64,000 nt of DNA from Nocardia otitidiscaviarum NBRC 14405 (GCF_000308635.1 NZ_BAGD01000278.1:1-64000), one strand, 5' to 3'; shown: positions 50,499 to 59,944, counted from the first letter of the stretch. Program-made: numbers and translations. The notes: generated by a model not told the origin, from the letters alone.

Positions 50499-52121
50499 AT
50501 GGCGGATCGATCCTGGTGGGGCTGGGGCACCCGCGCCGACGCGGTGACCGGCGCGGAACGCGAGGCGCTGACCACGCGGGTGGCGGCGCTGCTGCCCGGG
50601 GCCGACCTCAGCGTGCACGAACCGCCCGACCTCGCCGAGCTCGATATCCCCGACCCTCGGATACACGCCCCGGAATCCCTGGCGCCCTTGGCCTCCGATG
50701 ATCGCGAGGATCGAGTGGCACACGGGCACGGTCAGGCGTTCCGCGACGTGGTGCGAAACCTGCTGGGCCGCATCGACCATGTGCCCGACCTGGTGCTGCG
50801 ACCGCGCGGCGAATCCGACGTCGCCGCCGTTCTCGACTGGTGCGGCGGCGCGGATATCGCGGTGATCCCGTACGGCGGCGGCACCTCCGTGGTCGGCGGC
50901 GTCGAACCTCGCTGTGCCGCCGACTATTCCGGCGTCGTCGCACTGGACCTCGGCCGTCTGGACCGGATCGTCGAGATCGACCGCACCAGCCGGGCCGCCC
51001 GCATCCAGGCCGGAATCCTGGGTCCCGCACTGGAAGCCGGTCTGCGCGACCACCGGCTGACCCTGCGCCACTTCCCGCAGTCCTTCGAATTCTCCACCCT
51101 GGGTGGCTGGCTCGCCACGCGCGCGGGCGGGCACTACTCGACCGTGTACACCCACATCGACGACATGGTGGAATCGCTGCGCGTCGTCACACCGGCCGGG
51201 ATCAGCGAATCGCGGCGCCTGCCCCGTTCCGGCGCCGGACCGTCACCCGACCGGATGTTCCTCGGCTCGGAGGGCACCCTCGGCGTCATCACCGAGGCGT
51301 GGATGCGGCTGCAGGACCGGCCACGCTGGCGGGCCGGAGCCTCGGTGCACTTCGACGACTACGCGCGCGCCGTGACCGCCACCCGGGTCATCGCGCAGGC
51401 GGGCCTGTTCCCGGCCAACTGCCGCCTGCTCGACCCGGTGGAAGCGTTCCTCAATGCCGGAACCGGCACCGTGGGCGGGGTGCTCGTGCTCGGCTTCGAA
51501 TCCGCCGACCATCCGGTCGACGTGCCGATGGCGCGGGCCGTCGAGATCTGCGCCGAGCACGGCGGACGGGTGCCGGACGGGGTGCGCGTCTCCGACACCG
51601 CCGAGGCGAAGGTGAGTTCCGGTGCCTCGGACGTATGGCGCTCGTCCTTCCTGCGCATGCCCTATCAGCGCGATGCCCTGGCCGCGCAGTCCATGATCGT
51701 GGAGACCTTCGAAACCGCCTGCACCTGGGATCGTTTCGAGGAACTGCGCGCCGCCGTGCTGGCCGCCGCCACCGCCGCCTTCGCGGCGACCGGCACCACC
51801 GGCCTGGTCAGCTGCCGCTTCACCCACGTCTACCCCGACGGCCCCGCGCCCTACTTCGGCGTCTACGCTGCGGGCCGGTGGGGCAGCACCGTGGCGCAGT
51901 GGGACGACATCAAGGCGGCGGTCTCGGAGGCACTCGCCGGTGCGGGCGCGACCATCACCCACCATCACGCCGTCGGTCGCGATCACCGCCCCTGGTACGA
52001 CCGGCAGCGACCCGAACCGTTCGCACTCGCCCTGCGGGCGACGAAGGCGGCACTCGATCCGGCGGGCATTCTCAACCCCGGCGTTCTCCTCGATCCACCC
52101 GCGACGATGGGCCACGCGTAG
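50499..52121 (+). CDS. FAD-linked oxidase, alkyldihydroxyacetonephosphate-synthase-like
   Basis: A 540-residue PCMH-type flavoprotein. VIPYGGGTSVVGGVEP binds FAD, FEFSTLGGWLATRAGGHYSTVYTHIDDMV follows, and SEGTLGVITEAWMRL is diagnostic. The C-terminus carries FTHVYPDGPAPYF and THHHAVGRDHRPWY (His triad). It is closest in layout to mycobacterial AgpS proteins, annotated for ether-lipid synthesis but likely broader oxidases. WW-rich N-terminus (MADRSWWGWG) is typical of this actinobacterial group. Confidence 0.9.
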   Translation: MADRSWWGWGTRADAVTGAEREALTTRVAALLPGADLSVHEPPDLAELDIPDPRIHAPESLAPLASDDREDRVAHGHGQAFRDVVRNLLGRIDHVPDLVLRPRGESDVAAVLDWCGGADIAVIPYGGGTSVVGGVEPRCAADYSGVVALDLGRLDRIVEIDRTSRAARIQAGILGPALEAGLRDHRLTLRHFPQSFEFSTLGGWLATRAGGHYSTVYTHIDDMVESLRVVTPAGISESRRLPRSGAGPSPDRMFLGSEGTLGVITEAWMRLQDRPRWRAGASVHFDDYARAVTATRVIAQAGLFPANCRLLDPVEAFLNAGTGTVGGVLVLGFESADHPVDVPMARAVEICAEHGGRVPDGVRVSDTAEAKVSSGASDVWRSSFLRMPYQRDALAAQSMIVETFETACTWDRFEELRAAVLAAATAAFAATGTTGLVSCRFTHVYPDGPAPYFGVYAAGRWGSTVAQWDDIKAAVSEALAGAGATITHHHAVGRDHRPWYDRQRPEPFALALRATKAALDPAGILNPGVLLDPPATMGHA

Positions 52122-52198
52122 CCCTCACCGCCGCGCCTGGCCGGATCTGCCATAGTCGTGTCGTTGACGCCATGGCCGCCGCCCGCGAGGCTGGGCAT

Positions 52199-53155
52199 AT
52201 GCGGGTGGTGCTGTTCGTCGTCTTCGACGGATTCCAGCTTCTGGACCTCGCCGGACCCGCCGACGTGTTCTCCTCGGCGGCGCTCATGGGCGCGCGCCCG
52301 GGGTACCGGGTCGAGATCGCCGCGGTGCGGTCCGGGCCGGTGCGTTCGGCCAGCGGTGTCGAGGTCACGGCCGCACATGCGCTCGACACCTGGTCCGAAC
52401 CGGTGGACACGGTGCTCGTGGTCGGCGGACTCAGCGCCTGGAACGCCAGCCGTGACGCCGAACTGATCGCGGGCATTCGACGCGTCGCGAACTCCGCCGA
52501 GCGCGTCGGCTCGGTGTGTTCCGGCGCGTTCCTACTGGCTCGCAGCGGCCTGCTCGACGGCCGCAAGGCCACCACGCACTGGGCGGGCGGGGAGATGCTG
52601 GCCCGCGAGTTCCCGGCCGTGTGCACCGAACCCGACCGCATCTACGTCCGGGACGGGCCGGTGTGGACGTCGGCGGGCGTCACCGCGGGCATCGATCTGG
52701 CCCTGGCCATCGTCGGCGCGGACCACGGTCCCGAACTCTCCCGCGAGGTGGCCCGCTGGCTGGTGGTCTATCTGCACCGCCCCGGCGGGCAGAGCCAGTT
52801 CAGCGCGCCGATCGCCGCCGGACCCTGCAAGCGCAGGTCGCTGCGCGAGCTACAGGTCTGGGTGGAGGAGAACCTCACCGCCGATCTGTCCCTCGCCACT
52901 TTGGCACAGCGGGCGGGCATGAGCACCCGCCACTTCTCCCGCGTCTTCGCCGACGAGATCGGCACCACCCCCGCCCGCTACGTCGAGCGGGTCCGCATCG
53001 GCGCGGCCCGGCGACTGCTGGAGACCACCGACCAACCGCTGTCCCGGGTCGCCGCCGCCGTCGGCCTGGGCAGCCCCGAAACCCTCTACCGGATCTTCCA
53101 CCGCCATTTGGGCATACCGCCCGGCGAATACCGCGCCCGCTTCACCCACAACTGA
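52199..53155 (+). CDS. GlxA-type AraC regulator with DJ-1/PfpI-like N-domain
   Basis: A 318-residue regulator. Residues 1-180 form a class I glutamine-amidotransferase-like domain (LFVVFDGFQLLDLAGPADVF, GSVCSGAFLLARSGLLDGRKATTHW). The C-terminal 100 residues are an AraC HTH (LSLATLAQRAGMSTRHFSRVFADEIG...PARYVERVRIGAARRLLE). ATG 52199, alternatively 52172. It lies 15 bp before a second DJ-1 superfamily gene, which it probably controls. Confidence 0.92.
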   Translation: MRVVLFVVFDGFQLLDLAGPADVFSSAALMGARPGYRVEIAAVRSGPVRSASGVEVTAAHALDTWSEPVDTVLVVGGLSAWNASRDAELIAGIRRVANSAERVGSVCSGAFLLARSGLLDGRKATTHWAGGEMLAREFPAVCTEPDRIYVRDGPVWTSAGVTAGIDLALAIVGADHGPELSREVARWLVVYLHRPGGQSQFSAPIAAGPCKRRSLRELQVWVEENLTADLSLATLAQRAGMSTRHFSRVFADEIGTTPARYVERVRIGAARRLLETTDQPLSRVAAAVGLGSPETLYRIFHRHLGIPPGEYRARFTHN

Positions 53156-53170
53156 AAGAGAACGCCCCCC

Positions 53171-53908
53171 ATGACATTTCAGACCGCCATCGTGCTGTAT
53201 CCGGGCATGACCGTGCTGGACGCCATCGGCCCCTACGAGGTCCTGCGCCTCCTGCCCGACAGCGAATTGCGTTTCGTCTCCAATGAAGTCGGCCCCATCG
53301 TCTCCGACAGCGGCGTGCTCGTCCTGGGAGCCACCCACACCTTCGCCGAGACACCCGCACCCGATCTGGTGCTGGTCCCGGGATCGGAGGCCGCGACCAC
53401 CGAAGCCATGGCCAATGGTGAGCTCATCGCATGGCTGCGCGCGGTGCACCCGAATACGCAGTGGACCACCTCGGTGTGCAGCGGTGCGCTGGTGCTGGCG
53501 GCGGCCGACATCCTGCGCGGGCATCCCGCCACCACGCACTGGTCGGCGCAGCCGGCGCTGGCCGCCTTCGGAGCCGAATCCCGGCCGCACGACCGCATGG
53601 TGCGCAGCGGCAAGATCGTCACCGCCGCCGGGGTCTCGGCCGGAATCGACCTCGGCCTCTGGCTGGTGGGTGAGATCGCCGGGACCGAACGCGCCGAAAT
53701 GGCGCAGCTGGTCATCGAATACGACCCGCAGCCGCCCTTCGACACCGGCCACCCCGACAAGGCACCCGCGGCCCTGCTCCGCCGGACCCGCCTCGAGATG
53801 TCCACCCGAGTTGTCACCCCGCGCGTCCCGCTCGACGTCGCCACGGCCATGTGGCGGCTCACCCTCAACCGGATCCGCGACCGCGCGGCCAAGCGCGCGA
53901 AGGTGTAG
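53171..53908 (+). CDS. DJ-1/PfpI-family protein (isonitrile-hydratase-like)
   Basis: A 245-residue protein whose domain matches the N-domain of the preceding regulator: VLYPGMTVLDAIGPYEVL, TTSVCSGALVLAAADILRGHPATTHW with the nucleophilic Cys, and TAAGVSAGIDLGLWLV. The C-terminal ~60 residues form an extra helical tail. InhA-like isonitrile hydratases have this layout, but other functions are possible. Pairs with the GlxA-type regulator. Confidence 0.87.
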   Translation: MTFQTAIVLYPGMTVLDAIGPYEVLRLLPDSELRFVSNEVGPIVSDSGVLVLGATHTFAETPAPDLVLVPGSEAATTEAMANGELIAWLRAVHPNTQWTTSVCSGALVLAAADILRGHPATTHWSAQPALAAFGAESRPHDRMVRSGKIVTAAGVSAGIDLGLWLVGEIAGTERAEMAQLVIEYDPQPPFDTGHPDKAPAALLRRTRLEMSTRVVTPRVPLDVATAMWRLTLNRIRDRAAKRAKV

Positions 53909-53915
53909 CGCGCGT

Positions 53916-54425
53916 TCACATCCAGCGCAGCAGTTCGGCCGTGCGCAGGCGACCGGTCGGAACGGCCGACGGTGACGGCGCCGCCGCCGGATACCCCATG
54001 GCCACCGCATGCCGGGGCAGCCACCCCGCGGGCAGCCCCAGCAGCGCCGCCACCCGCGAAACATTCTCCGCCGGATGGAAAGTCGTCGGACACGACCCCA
54101 ACCCCAGCTCCCGCGCGGCCAGACAGACCGACTGCGTCACCCGCCCCATGTCGAACAGCGTGTCCGAGAACTCGTTCGCCACCGACGCCAGCACCAACAC
54201 CACCGGAGCCGCCGCCAGATGCACGGCATAGGCCCCACACCGACTCAACTCCCCCCGCAGCGCCGCATCCGTCACCGCGACGAACCGCCACGGCTGCCGA
54301 TTCCGCGCCGACCCCGTCCACCGCGCCGCCTCGACGATCCGCTCGACCGACTCCCGGGGAACGGGGTCGGGCCGGTAGTGCCGGACGGCTCGCAGGGCTC
54401 GCAGGGGTTCCAGGGATTCGCGCAT
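53916..54425 (-). CDS. Nitroreductase-family flavoprotein
   Basis: A 169-residue short nitroreductase. RALRAVRHYRPDPVPRESVERIVEAARWTGSARNRQPWRFVAV is the FMN-binding start, and LGLGSCPTTFHPAENVSRVAALLGLPAGW and AMGYPA complete the family pattern. It probably reduces nitro or quinone-like compounds or an F420-linked substrate. The stop is 7 bp from the convergent DJ-1 gene. Confidence 0.87.
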   Translation of the reverse strand: MRESLEPLRALRAVRHYRPDPVPRESVERIVEAARWTGSARNRQPWRFVAVTDAALRGELSRCGAYAVHLAAAPVVLVLASVANEFSDTLFDMGRVTQSVCLAARELGLGSCPTTFHPAENVSRVAALLGLPAGWLPRHAVAMGYPAAAPSPSAVPTGRLRTAELLRWM

Positions 54426-54470
54426 CGCGGTGATGCTAGCGACCGGCGGTCACCGCTTCGGAGCACGGTG

Positions 54471-55355
54471 TCACACCGGCACCTCGGCGGCCTCCCGGGC
54501 TCGGCCGCGGCGGCGGGCCGTGACGGTCCGGGTGATCACGCCGCGGGTGGGCGCGAAGAGGTAGGCCAGGGTGAAGGCGATGCCCTGGACCACGACGACC
54601 ATGCCGCCGGGGGCGGTGTCGGCGTGGTAGCTGATGTAGAGACCGGCGACCGAGCACACCACCGAGACGGCCGGGGCGATGAGGAGCATGTGGCCGAAAC
54701 GGTCGGTGAGCAGATGCGCGGTCGCACCCGGGATGATGAGCATGGCCACCACGAGGATGACGCCGACCGCTTGCAGGGCGAGAACCGCCGTCAGGGCGAG
54801 CAGTCCCAACAGGGCGGCGCCGAGCAGGCGGGGGCGCAGGCCGAGGGCGTGGGCGTGGGTGGGGTCGAAGGCGTAGAGGGTGAAGTCGCGGCGTTTGAGG
54901 ACCAGGGCGGCCATGACGATGGCGGCGAGGATGGCGATCTGGATCAGTTCCGAGCGGCCGACACCGAGCAGGTTGCCGAAGATGATGTGGTTGAGGTCGG
55001 TATTGCTGGGGGTCACCGACACCAGCACCAGGCCGAGGGCGAACAGTGTGGTGAAGACGATGCCGATGGCGGCGTCCTCCTTCACCCGGCTGGTATCGCG
55101 AACCACGCCGATCAGGGCGACCGCGAGGAATCCGAAGATCACCGCGCCCACCGCGAACGGCGCGCCGACGATATAGGCCAGCACCACGCCGGGCAGCACC
55201 GCGTGCGAGACTGCGTCGCCCATGAGCGACCAGCCGATCAGCACCAGCCAGCAGGACAGCGTCGCGCACACCACGGCGGTGATCACCGTGGTGGCCAAGG
55301 CGCGCACCATGAATTCGTAGCGCAGCGGATCGGCGAACAGTTCGGTGAGTGTCAT
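54471..55355 (-). CDS. Metal ABC transporter permease (Mn/Zn/Fe type)
   Basis: A 294-residue polytopic protein with about eight hydrophobic segments. WSLMGDAVSHAVLPGVVLAYIVG is the ABC-3 family EAA-like motif, and PSNTDLNHIIFGNLLGV and ALQAVGVILVVAMLIIPGATAHLLTDR are characteristic. The Arg-rich C-terminus is cytoplasmic. ATG 55355 is two bases after the ATPase stop; an in-frame TTG at 55361 overlaps it. Third gene of the importer operon. Confidence 0.92.
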   Translation of the reverse strand: MTLTELFADPLRYEFMVRALATTVITAVVCATLSCWLVLIGWSLMGDAVSHAVLPGVVLAYIVGAPFAVGAVIFGFLAVALIGVVRDTSRVKEDAAIGIVFTTLFALGLVLVSVTPSNTDLNHIIFGNLLGVGRSELIQIAILAAIVMAALVLKRRDFTLYAFDPTHAHALGLRPRLLGAALLGLLALTAVLALQAVGVILVVAMLIIPGATAHLLTDRFGHMLLIAPAVSVVCSVAGLYISYHADTAPGGMVVVVQGIAFTLAYLFAPTRGVITRTVTARRRGRAREAAEVPV

Positions 55356-55357
55356 GG

Positions 55358-56122
55358 TCAACTCGCCTGCGCCAGTGCACCGCTGTCGGTGGCATCCACA
55401 CCGAATGCCAGCGCCAGCTTTTCGGGCCGCAGCACCTCGCTCGGATCGCCGTGTGCGAGCACCCGGCGCATGAGCAGCACCGCTTCGTCCGCCAGCGCGG
55501 GCAGCGCGTGCAGGTCATGGGTGGACACCAGCACGGTCGCGCCCTCGTCGGCCAGTTCGCGCAGCAGCGCCGAAATGGTGGCCTCGGACCGCTTGTCGAC
55601 GCCCGCGAACGGTTCGTCCAGCAGCAGAATCGTCGCGCCCTGGGCGATTCCGCGCGCCACGAAGGCGCGCTTGCGCTGTCCGCCGGAGAGTTGACCGATC
55701 TGCCGGTCGGCCAACTCGGTGAGTTCCACCCGCTCCAGCGCGTGCGCGACCGCCTCGCGGTCGGCGCGGCGCGGCCGACGGGTGAACCCCATCCGGCCGT
55801 ATCGCCCGGTCATCACCACATCACGCACCGAGAGCGGAAAGTTCCAGTCCACGTCCTCGCTCTGCGGCACATAGCCGAGGGTGCCGGAGCGGCGCGCGCT
55901 CACGGGTGCGCCGCCGTTCACGCGCACCGTGCCCCGGTCCGGCTGTACCAGGCCCATGATGGCCTTGAACAGTGTCGACTTGCCGGAGCCGTTCATCCCG
56001 ATCAGCCCGCACACCCGGCCGGGACGCAGGGTGAGATCGACCCCGTCCAACGCCAGCACTTCACCGTAATGAACTGCGACATCGGATATTTCGATGGCCG
56101 GTGTCTCGATCGCGCGAGTCAT
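55358..56122 (-). CDS. Metal ABC transporter ATP-binding protein
   Basis: A 254-residue ATPase: Walker A GMNGSGKST, Q-loop YVPQSEDVDW (the VDW is typical of Mn/Zn importers), signature LSGGQRKR, Walker B ILLLDEPFAG, H-loop VLVSTHDLHAL. It energises the permease encoded next. Its ATG overlaps the binding-protein stop by 4 bp. Confidence 0.94.
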   Translation of the reverse strand: MTRAIETPAIEISDVAVHYGEVLALDGVDLTLRPGRVCGLIGMNGSGKSTLFKAIMGLVQPDRGTVRVNGGAPVSARRSGTLGYVPQSEDVDWNFPLSVRDVVMTGRYGRMGFTRRPRRADREAVAHALERVELTELADRQIGQLSGGQRKRAFVARGIAQGATILLLDEPFAGVDKRSEATISALLRELADEGATVLVSTHDLHALPALADEAVLLMRRVLAHGDPSEVLRPEKLALAFGVDATDSGALAQAS

Positions 56123-57057
56123 GATTCGGCTCCCCTCAGCGCGGTGGTGATCGTCCGGACGTCGTGCCGGATGAGGTCCAGGTAGGTCGGGACCGGGCCG
56201 TCGGCCTCGGACAGCGAATCCACGTACAGCGTGCCGCCGAAACGCGCACCGCTGGCCTCGACGACGCGCTGCATGGGCGCATCGGAGACGGTCGACTCGC
56301 AGAACACCGCCGGAACCCGGTTGGCGCGCACGAATTCGATGGCCGAGGTGATCTGCTGCGGCGTCGCCTGCTGTTCGGCGTTGACCGGCCAGATGTACTT
56401 CTCGGTGAGTCCGGCGTCGCGGGCCAGGTAGGAGAACGCGCCTTCACAGGTCACCAGGGCGCGCTCGTTGGTGGGCAGCGCCGCGAGGGTGCCGGTCAGT
56501 TCGTCGTGCACCTGCTGCAATTGCGTCTGATAGGCCGCGCCATTGGCCCGGAAGTCGGCCGCGTGCTCCGGATCGAGTTCGGAGAACGCGCGAATCATGT
56601 TGTCCACGTAGATCTTCACGTTCAGCGGTGACATCCACGCGTGCGGGTTCGGCTTGCCCGCGTAAGCGTCCTCACCGATCGGAATGGGCGTGACTCCCTC
56701 GGTGACCACCACGTGTTCGACATCGAGATCCGCGACGAACTGGGCGAACCACGCCTCCAGATTCAATCCGTTGTCGAGGATGAGGTCGGCGGTCGACGCG
56801 GTGCGGATATCGCCCGGAGTCGGCTCGTAGCCGTGAATCTCCGCGCCCACCTTGGTGATCGACTCGACGGTGAGATGCTCTCCGGCCACATTCCGGGCGA
56901 TATCGGCGAGCACGGTGAACGTGGTCAGCACCACCGGCTTCCCGTCCCGGTCGGCGGGGCTGCCGCAGGCGCTCACGGCCACCATCGCGGCGGCGAGCAG
57001 CGTCAGGGCGAACGCGCGGAAAAGCGAACGATGCAGCGGGTGGAGCCAAACCTTCAC
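56119..57057 (-). CDS. Metal ABC transporter substrate-binding lipoprotein (Mn-type ligands)
   Basis: A 312-residue cluster A-I binding protein. The lipoprotein signal ends VSAC near residue 31. Metal ligands are readable as His in AEIHGYEPTP, His in NPHAWMSP, Glu in CEGAFSYLA and Asp in YVDSLSEADGP; a His-His-Glu-Asp set is the PsaA/MntC/SitA pattern for Mn2+ or Fe2+, whereas zinc proteins usually have a third His and a His-rich loop, absent here. GTG start with only a weak ribosome site. A DtxR-type box lies 12 bp upstream. Confidence 0.92.
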   Translation of the reverse strand: MKVWLHPLHRSLFRAFALTLLAAAMVAVSACGSPADRDGKPVVLTTFTVLADIARNVAGEHLTVESITKVGAEIHGYEPTPGDIRTASTADLILDNGLNLEAWFAQFVADLDVEHVVVTEGVTPIPIGEDAYAGKPNPHAWMSPLNVKIYVDNMIRAFSELDPEHAADFRANGAAYQTQLQQVHDELTGTLAALPTNERALVTCEGAFSYLARDAGLTEKYIWPVNAEQQATPQQITSAIEFVRANRVPAVFCESTVSDAPMQRVVEASGARFGGTLYVDSLSEADGPVPTYLDLIRHDVRTITTALRGAES

Positions 57058-57068
57058 CTGTCGAATCG

Positions 57069-57087
57069 TAAAGTTCGGCTTACCTAA
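57069..57087 (-). promoter_or_regulatory. DtxR/MntR-family box upstream of the metal importer
   Basis: On the coding strand the 19-bp site reads TTAGGTAAGCCGAACTTTA and agrees at 14 of 19 positions with the DtxR/IdeR consensus TTAGGTTAGGCTAACCTAA. It lies 12 bp upstream of the binding-protein start, where a metal-loaded repressor would block the operon. Given the Mn-type ligands, MntR is the likelier user than IdeR. Confidence 0.6.
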
Positions 57088-57130
57088 ATTTCAAGTCCAG
57101 AGTTCCCAAGAAACAGTAACGACCGGTAGG

Positions 57131-58543
57131 TCATGCTGGTGGCGGCTCCGGGTGGCTCGGCCGAACCACCACCGCACCGGGCAGGGCGGAGGTCGTGACG
57201 GCTGTCTCCCGGATCCGGGCCCAGCGGCGACGGATCGCCTCCTTGGTGTTCGGCCGCAGGCGATACACCAGCAGCATGCCGACCGTGCAGCCCGCGGTGA
57301 TCGCCAGCGCCACCAGTCCGGGTGCGAGCGCGCGCACCGGCTCGGTCGGCCGATACCAGCCCGGCGAGTAGGCGACTCGTTCGAAATCCCTGCCCCACAA
57401 CGCCACCGCCGCCGACGGCACGAACAGCACGGCGATGCACAGCGGCGGCACCGTGGGAAACAGCGGCGTCGCCGCGCCGAGGCAGTAGCCGCCCACGAAC
57501 GCCACCGCGAGGCCGCCCACGACGGCCGGCACCTCGCCGTGCACCCCGGCGGCGACCGCCAGCACCGAGGCCACGGCCAGCACCGCCGTCAGCGCCGCCG
57601 CCACCAGCGGCAGCCCGCGGCGGTATCCGACGTACAGACCCAGTCCGATGGCGGCGACGAACAGCGGAACCACCCAGTCGGGACGCGGCACGGTGACCGG
57701 CGTGCTCCCGGCCGCGGCGAACGCGACCATGAGCAGCAACAGCAGACCATCGCGGCCGGGCAGGAACAGCGCGGCGACGGTGGCCGCCACCACGATGACC
57801 AGCACGCCGACGGTCAGCACGGACAGGTCTCGGCCGTCGCGCGCGAACCACTCCGAGGTCAGCAGGATGGTGGGAAAGATGATGCCCGCCGCCAGAATCG
57901 ACCGCAGCGGCACCACATCGACCAGTCGACGCACCGTCATCGGTTGCCGCCGGTGCTCGAAGGCGCAGACCCCGGCCGCCACGACCAGCACCGTCGACAG
58001 CCCCACCGAGGGCGCGTCCAGCAGCAGCCGGTCCACCGGCGAGGGCGATTCGCCGGGGGCGGGCGCGGGCGTGAAATCGCCCAGCAGAATGCCCGCCATG
58101 GCGCCGAACAGAAATCCGCTCGCGGTCGCTCTCCGGGGCCAGGCCAGCGTGCCGACTACGCCCATCAGTACCCCGGCCAGAGCCGAGTCGATATAGGTGA
58201 GCGTTGCCTCCGCCGCGATCGAGCTACTCCATAGCAATTGATCGATCAGCAGGGCGATACCGGTCAGTGTGATGGTGGCCCACGCGACGGCACTGCGCAT
58301 CATCAAGGCGAACACCGCCGCGAGAATGGTCACGAAGGCCGCCGCCATGGTGGCCCGCGGCACCTGGAACACGGCCAGGTCGATCGAGGCCACCGACTGC
58401 GGAGTCGCATCTTCGAGGGGGTCGATCGGCACCATGACGGTAAGCCCGGCGAGGGCGGCCGTCAGGCACACCGTTCCGGCTTCGAGTCCCGCGCGCAGGC
58501 GCCGCACACCCACAACAATGACCCAATCCAGCCGGTTCGGCAA
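57131..58543 (-). CDS. Polytopic membrane protein, EccD-like length, unknown
   Basis: A 470-residue protein with about 10-12 membrane helices and short loops; Arg-rich N- and C-termini. Overall look (small repeated Ala/Val/Leu helices, AFVGGYCLGAATPLFPTVPPL) recalls EccD membrane proteins of type VII secretion, but the N-terminal ubiquitin-like domain is missing and no ESX genes are nearby. I cannot assign a function. About 70 bp upstream of the metal importer region on the same strand. Confidence 0.75.
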   Translation of the reverse strand: MPNRLDWVIVVGVRRLRAGLEAGTVCLTAALAGLTVMVPIDPLEDATPQSVASIDLAVFQVPRATMAAAFVTILAAVFALMMRSAVAWATITLTGIALLIDQLLWSSSIAAEATLTYIDSALAGVLMGVVGTLAWPRRATASGFLFGAMAGILLGDFTPAPAPGESPSPVDRLLLDAPSVGLSTVLVVAAGVCAFEHRRQPMTVRRLVDVVPLRSILAAGIIFPTILLTSEWFARDGRDLSVLTVGVLVIVVAATVAALFLPGRDGLLLLLMVAFAAAGSTPVTVPRPDWVVPLFVAAIGLGLYVGYRRGLPLVAAALTAVLAVASVLAVAAGVHGEVPAVVGGLAVAFVGGYCLGAATPLFPTVPPLCIAVLFVPSAAVALWGRDFERVAYSPGWYRPTEPVRALAPGLVALAITAGCTVGMLLVYRLRPNTKEAIRRRWARIRETAVTTSALPGAVVVRPSHPEPPPA

Positions 58544-58629
58544 TGACCGAGCGACCTGCGGTGTGGCGGTTTGCCATGCCCGCCCCCGGGCATTCGGTGA
58601 GCGAGTCCCGCCCGTCGGAAAGGAGTGTC

Positions 58630-59175
58630 ATGAGCGTGAACGCGAAGGTGTTGGTCATCACCTCCAATACCGGTGTCGAACGCGACGAACTGCTCGTCCC
58701 CGTGCGCAGGCTGCGCGACAGCGGTGCGCAGGTGGTGCACGCGGCCCCGGAGAAGGAGGCGGTGCGGACCGTCCTGCACGACACCGAACAGGCGATCGCC
58801 GTCGATCCGGATGCGAGCCTGGATTCGGTCGCGGTGGAAGATTATGCGGCCCTGGTCATTCCGGGCGGTACCGTGAACGCCGACAAGCTGCGGCTCACCG
58901 AGCCCGCGGTCGAGGTGGTGCGGTCGTTCGCCGCGGCGGGCAAGACGATCGCCGCCATCTGCCACGGGCCGTGGCTGCTGGTGGAGGCGGATCTGCTTCG
59001 CGGGCGGTCGGTGACCTCGTACCCGTCCCTGCGCACCGATATCCGCAATGCGGGCGGCGAGTGGACCGATGAGCCGATGGTCCGCTCCGCGAACGGCTGG
59101 ACCCTGATCACCTCCCGCAACCCCGGCGACCTGGACGATTTCACCGGGGCCATCCTCACCGACCTGGGTGGCTGA
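58630..59175 (+). CDS. PfpI/YhbO-type DJ-1 family protein
   Basis: A 181-residue single DJ-1/PfpI domain: KVLVITSNTGVERDELLVPV, ALVIPGGTVNADKLR and the nucleophile elbow AAICHGPWLLVEADLLRGRSVTSYPS (Cys near residue 106). Relatives are stress-inducible deglycase-, protease- or chaperone-like proteins. AAAGGAGTGTC precedes the ATG. Its last 20 bp overlap the end of the convergent YwaF-like gene. Confidence 0.9.
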   Translation: MSVNAKVLVITSNTGVERDELLVPVRRLRDSGAQVVHAAPEKEAVRTVLHDTEQAIAVDPDASLDSVAVEDYAALVIPGGTVNADKLRLTEPAVEVVRSFAAAGKTIAAICHGPWLLVEADLLRGRSVTSYPSLRTDIRNAGGEWTDEPMVRSANGWTLITSRNPGDLDDFTGAILTDLGG

Positions 59176-59923
59176 CCTCGCTCCGCTCCGGCCGCCGCAC
59201 CGTCCAGGGCCAGGTCATCAGGGCCCACACCGTGAGCAGGATGGCGGCGACGGTGGCCAGGTACCAGGGCCACGGGCCGAGCACGTCGAGCAGTGACGGG
59301 GTGCTGGGTTTGGCGTTGACGAAGCCGTAATTGGCGTCGGTGAGTGTATTGACGACGTAGGTGACCGCGACCCAGATCAGGGTGGCGGCCAACGCGAAAC
59401 GGTAGCTGCCCCAGTCAGGGCGCATGCCGATTCCCCAGGTCAGGTAGATCGCCGCCCAGACCACGGCCAGGTGGATGACCCAGAAGGCGATGAATTCGGC
59501 GGACGGGAAGTCGCGGCTCTCCAGCGCCGGGGAGATGAGCGCCTGGGTGCTCAGCGTGAGACACCAGTAGTAGGTCAGCGCGTAGGCCCACCGGGCGTGC
59601 GACCACAGGGCGTACCCGGCAACGAGGGTGGCGAGGTCGGTCAGCCGCAGCGGTATCGAGCGGTCGACGGTGAACGGGATCAGGGCGACGACATAGATCA
59701 CCCCGTACGACAGCAGCGTGGCCGCGCCGAATGTCCGGGTGAAAAGCTTTGCCGCACGGTCGTTTCGGTGCGCGCGCCCGATCCGCACGACCGCGACCGC
59801 ACCGACCGCGAAGACGGCCAGCACGATCCAGTGCGACAGTCCGTAGGCCGAGAACTCCGACCGCGCCGCCAGCAGGTCCACAGTCGACACTCTACGGAGG
59901 ACGGGCCGCGTCGGCGGCCGCAT
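59156..59923 (-). CDS. YwaF/TMEM164-like integral membrane protein
   Basis: A 255-residue protein with seven hydrophobic segments. FSAYGLSHW, SIPLRLTDLATLVAGYALW, WGIGMRPDWGSYRF and TDANYGFVNAKPSTPSLLDVLGPWPWYL are the family strings (TIGR02206, B. subtilis YwaF; distantly human TMEM164, an acyltransferase). Start uncertain: ATG 59923 or GTG 59890. The gene is divergent from trpF and overlaps the PfpI-like gene tail-to-tail. Confidence 0.85.
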   Translation of the reverse strand: MRPPTRPVLRRVSTVDLLAARSEFSAYGLSHWIVLAVFAVGAVAVVRIGRAHRNDRAAKLFTRTFGAATLLSYGVIYVVALIPFTVDRSIPLRLTDLATLVAGYALWSHARWAYALTYYWCLTLSTQALISPALESRDFPSAEFIAFWVIHLAVVWAAIYLTWGIGMRPDWGSYRFALAATLIWVAVTYVVNTLTDANYGFVNAKPSTPSLLDVLGPWPWYLATVAAILLTVWALMTWPWTVRRPERSEVSHPGR

Positions 59924-59944
59924 CGCGTCGCCTAGGGTTTTCCC

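Noticed and set aside
57131..58543. Type VII secretion EccD.
   Set aside because: Length and helix number fit loosely, but the N-terminal ubiquitin-like domain and all other ESX genes are missing.
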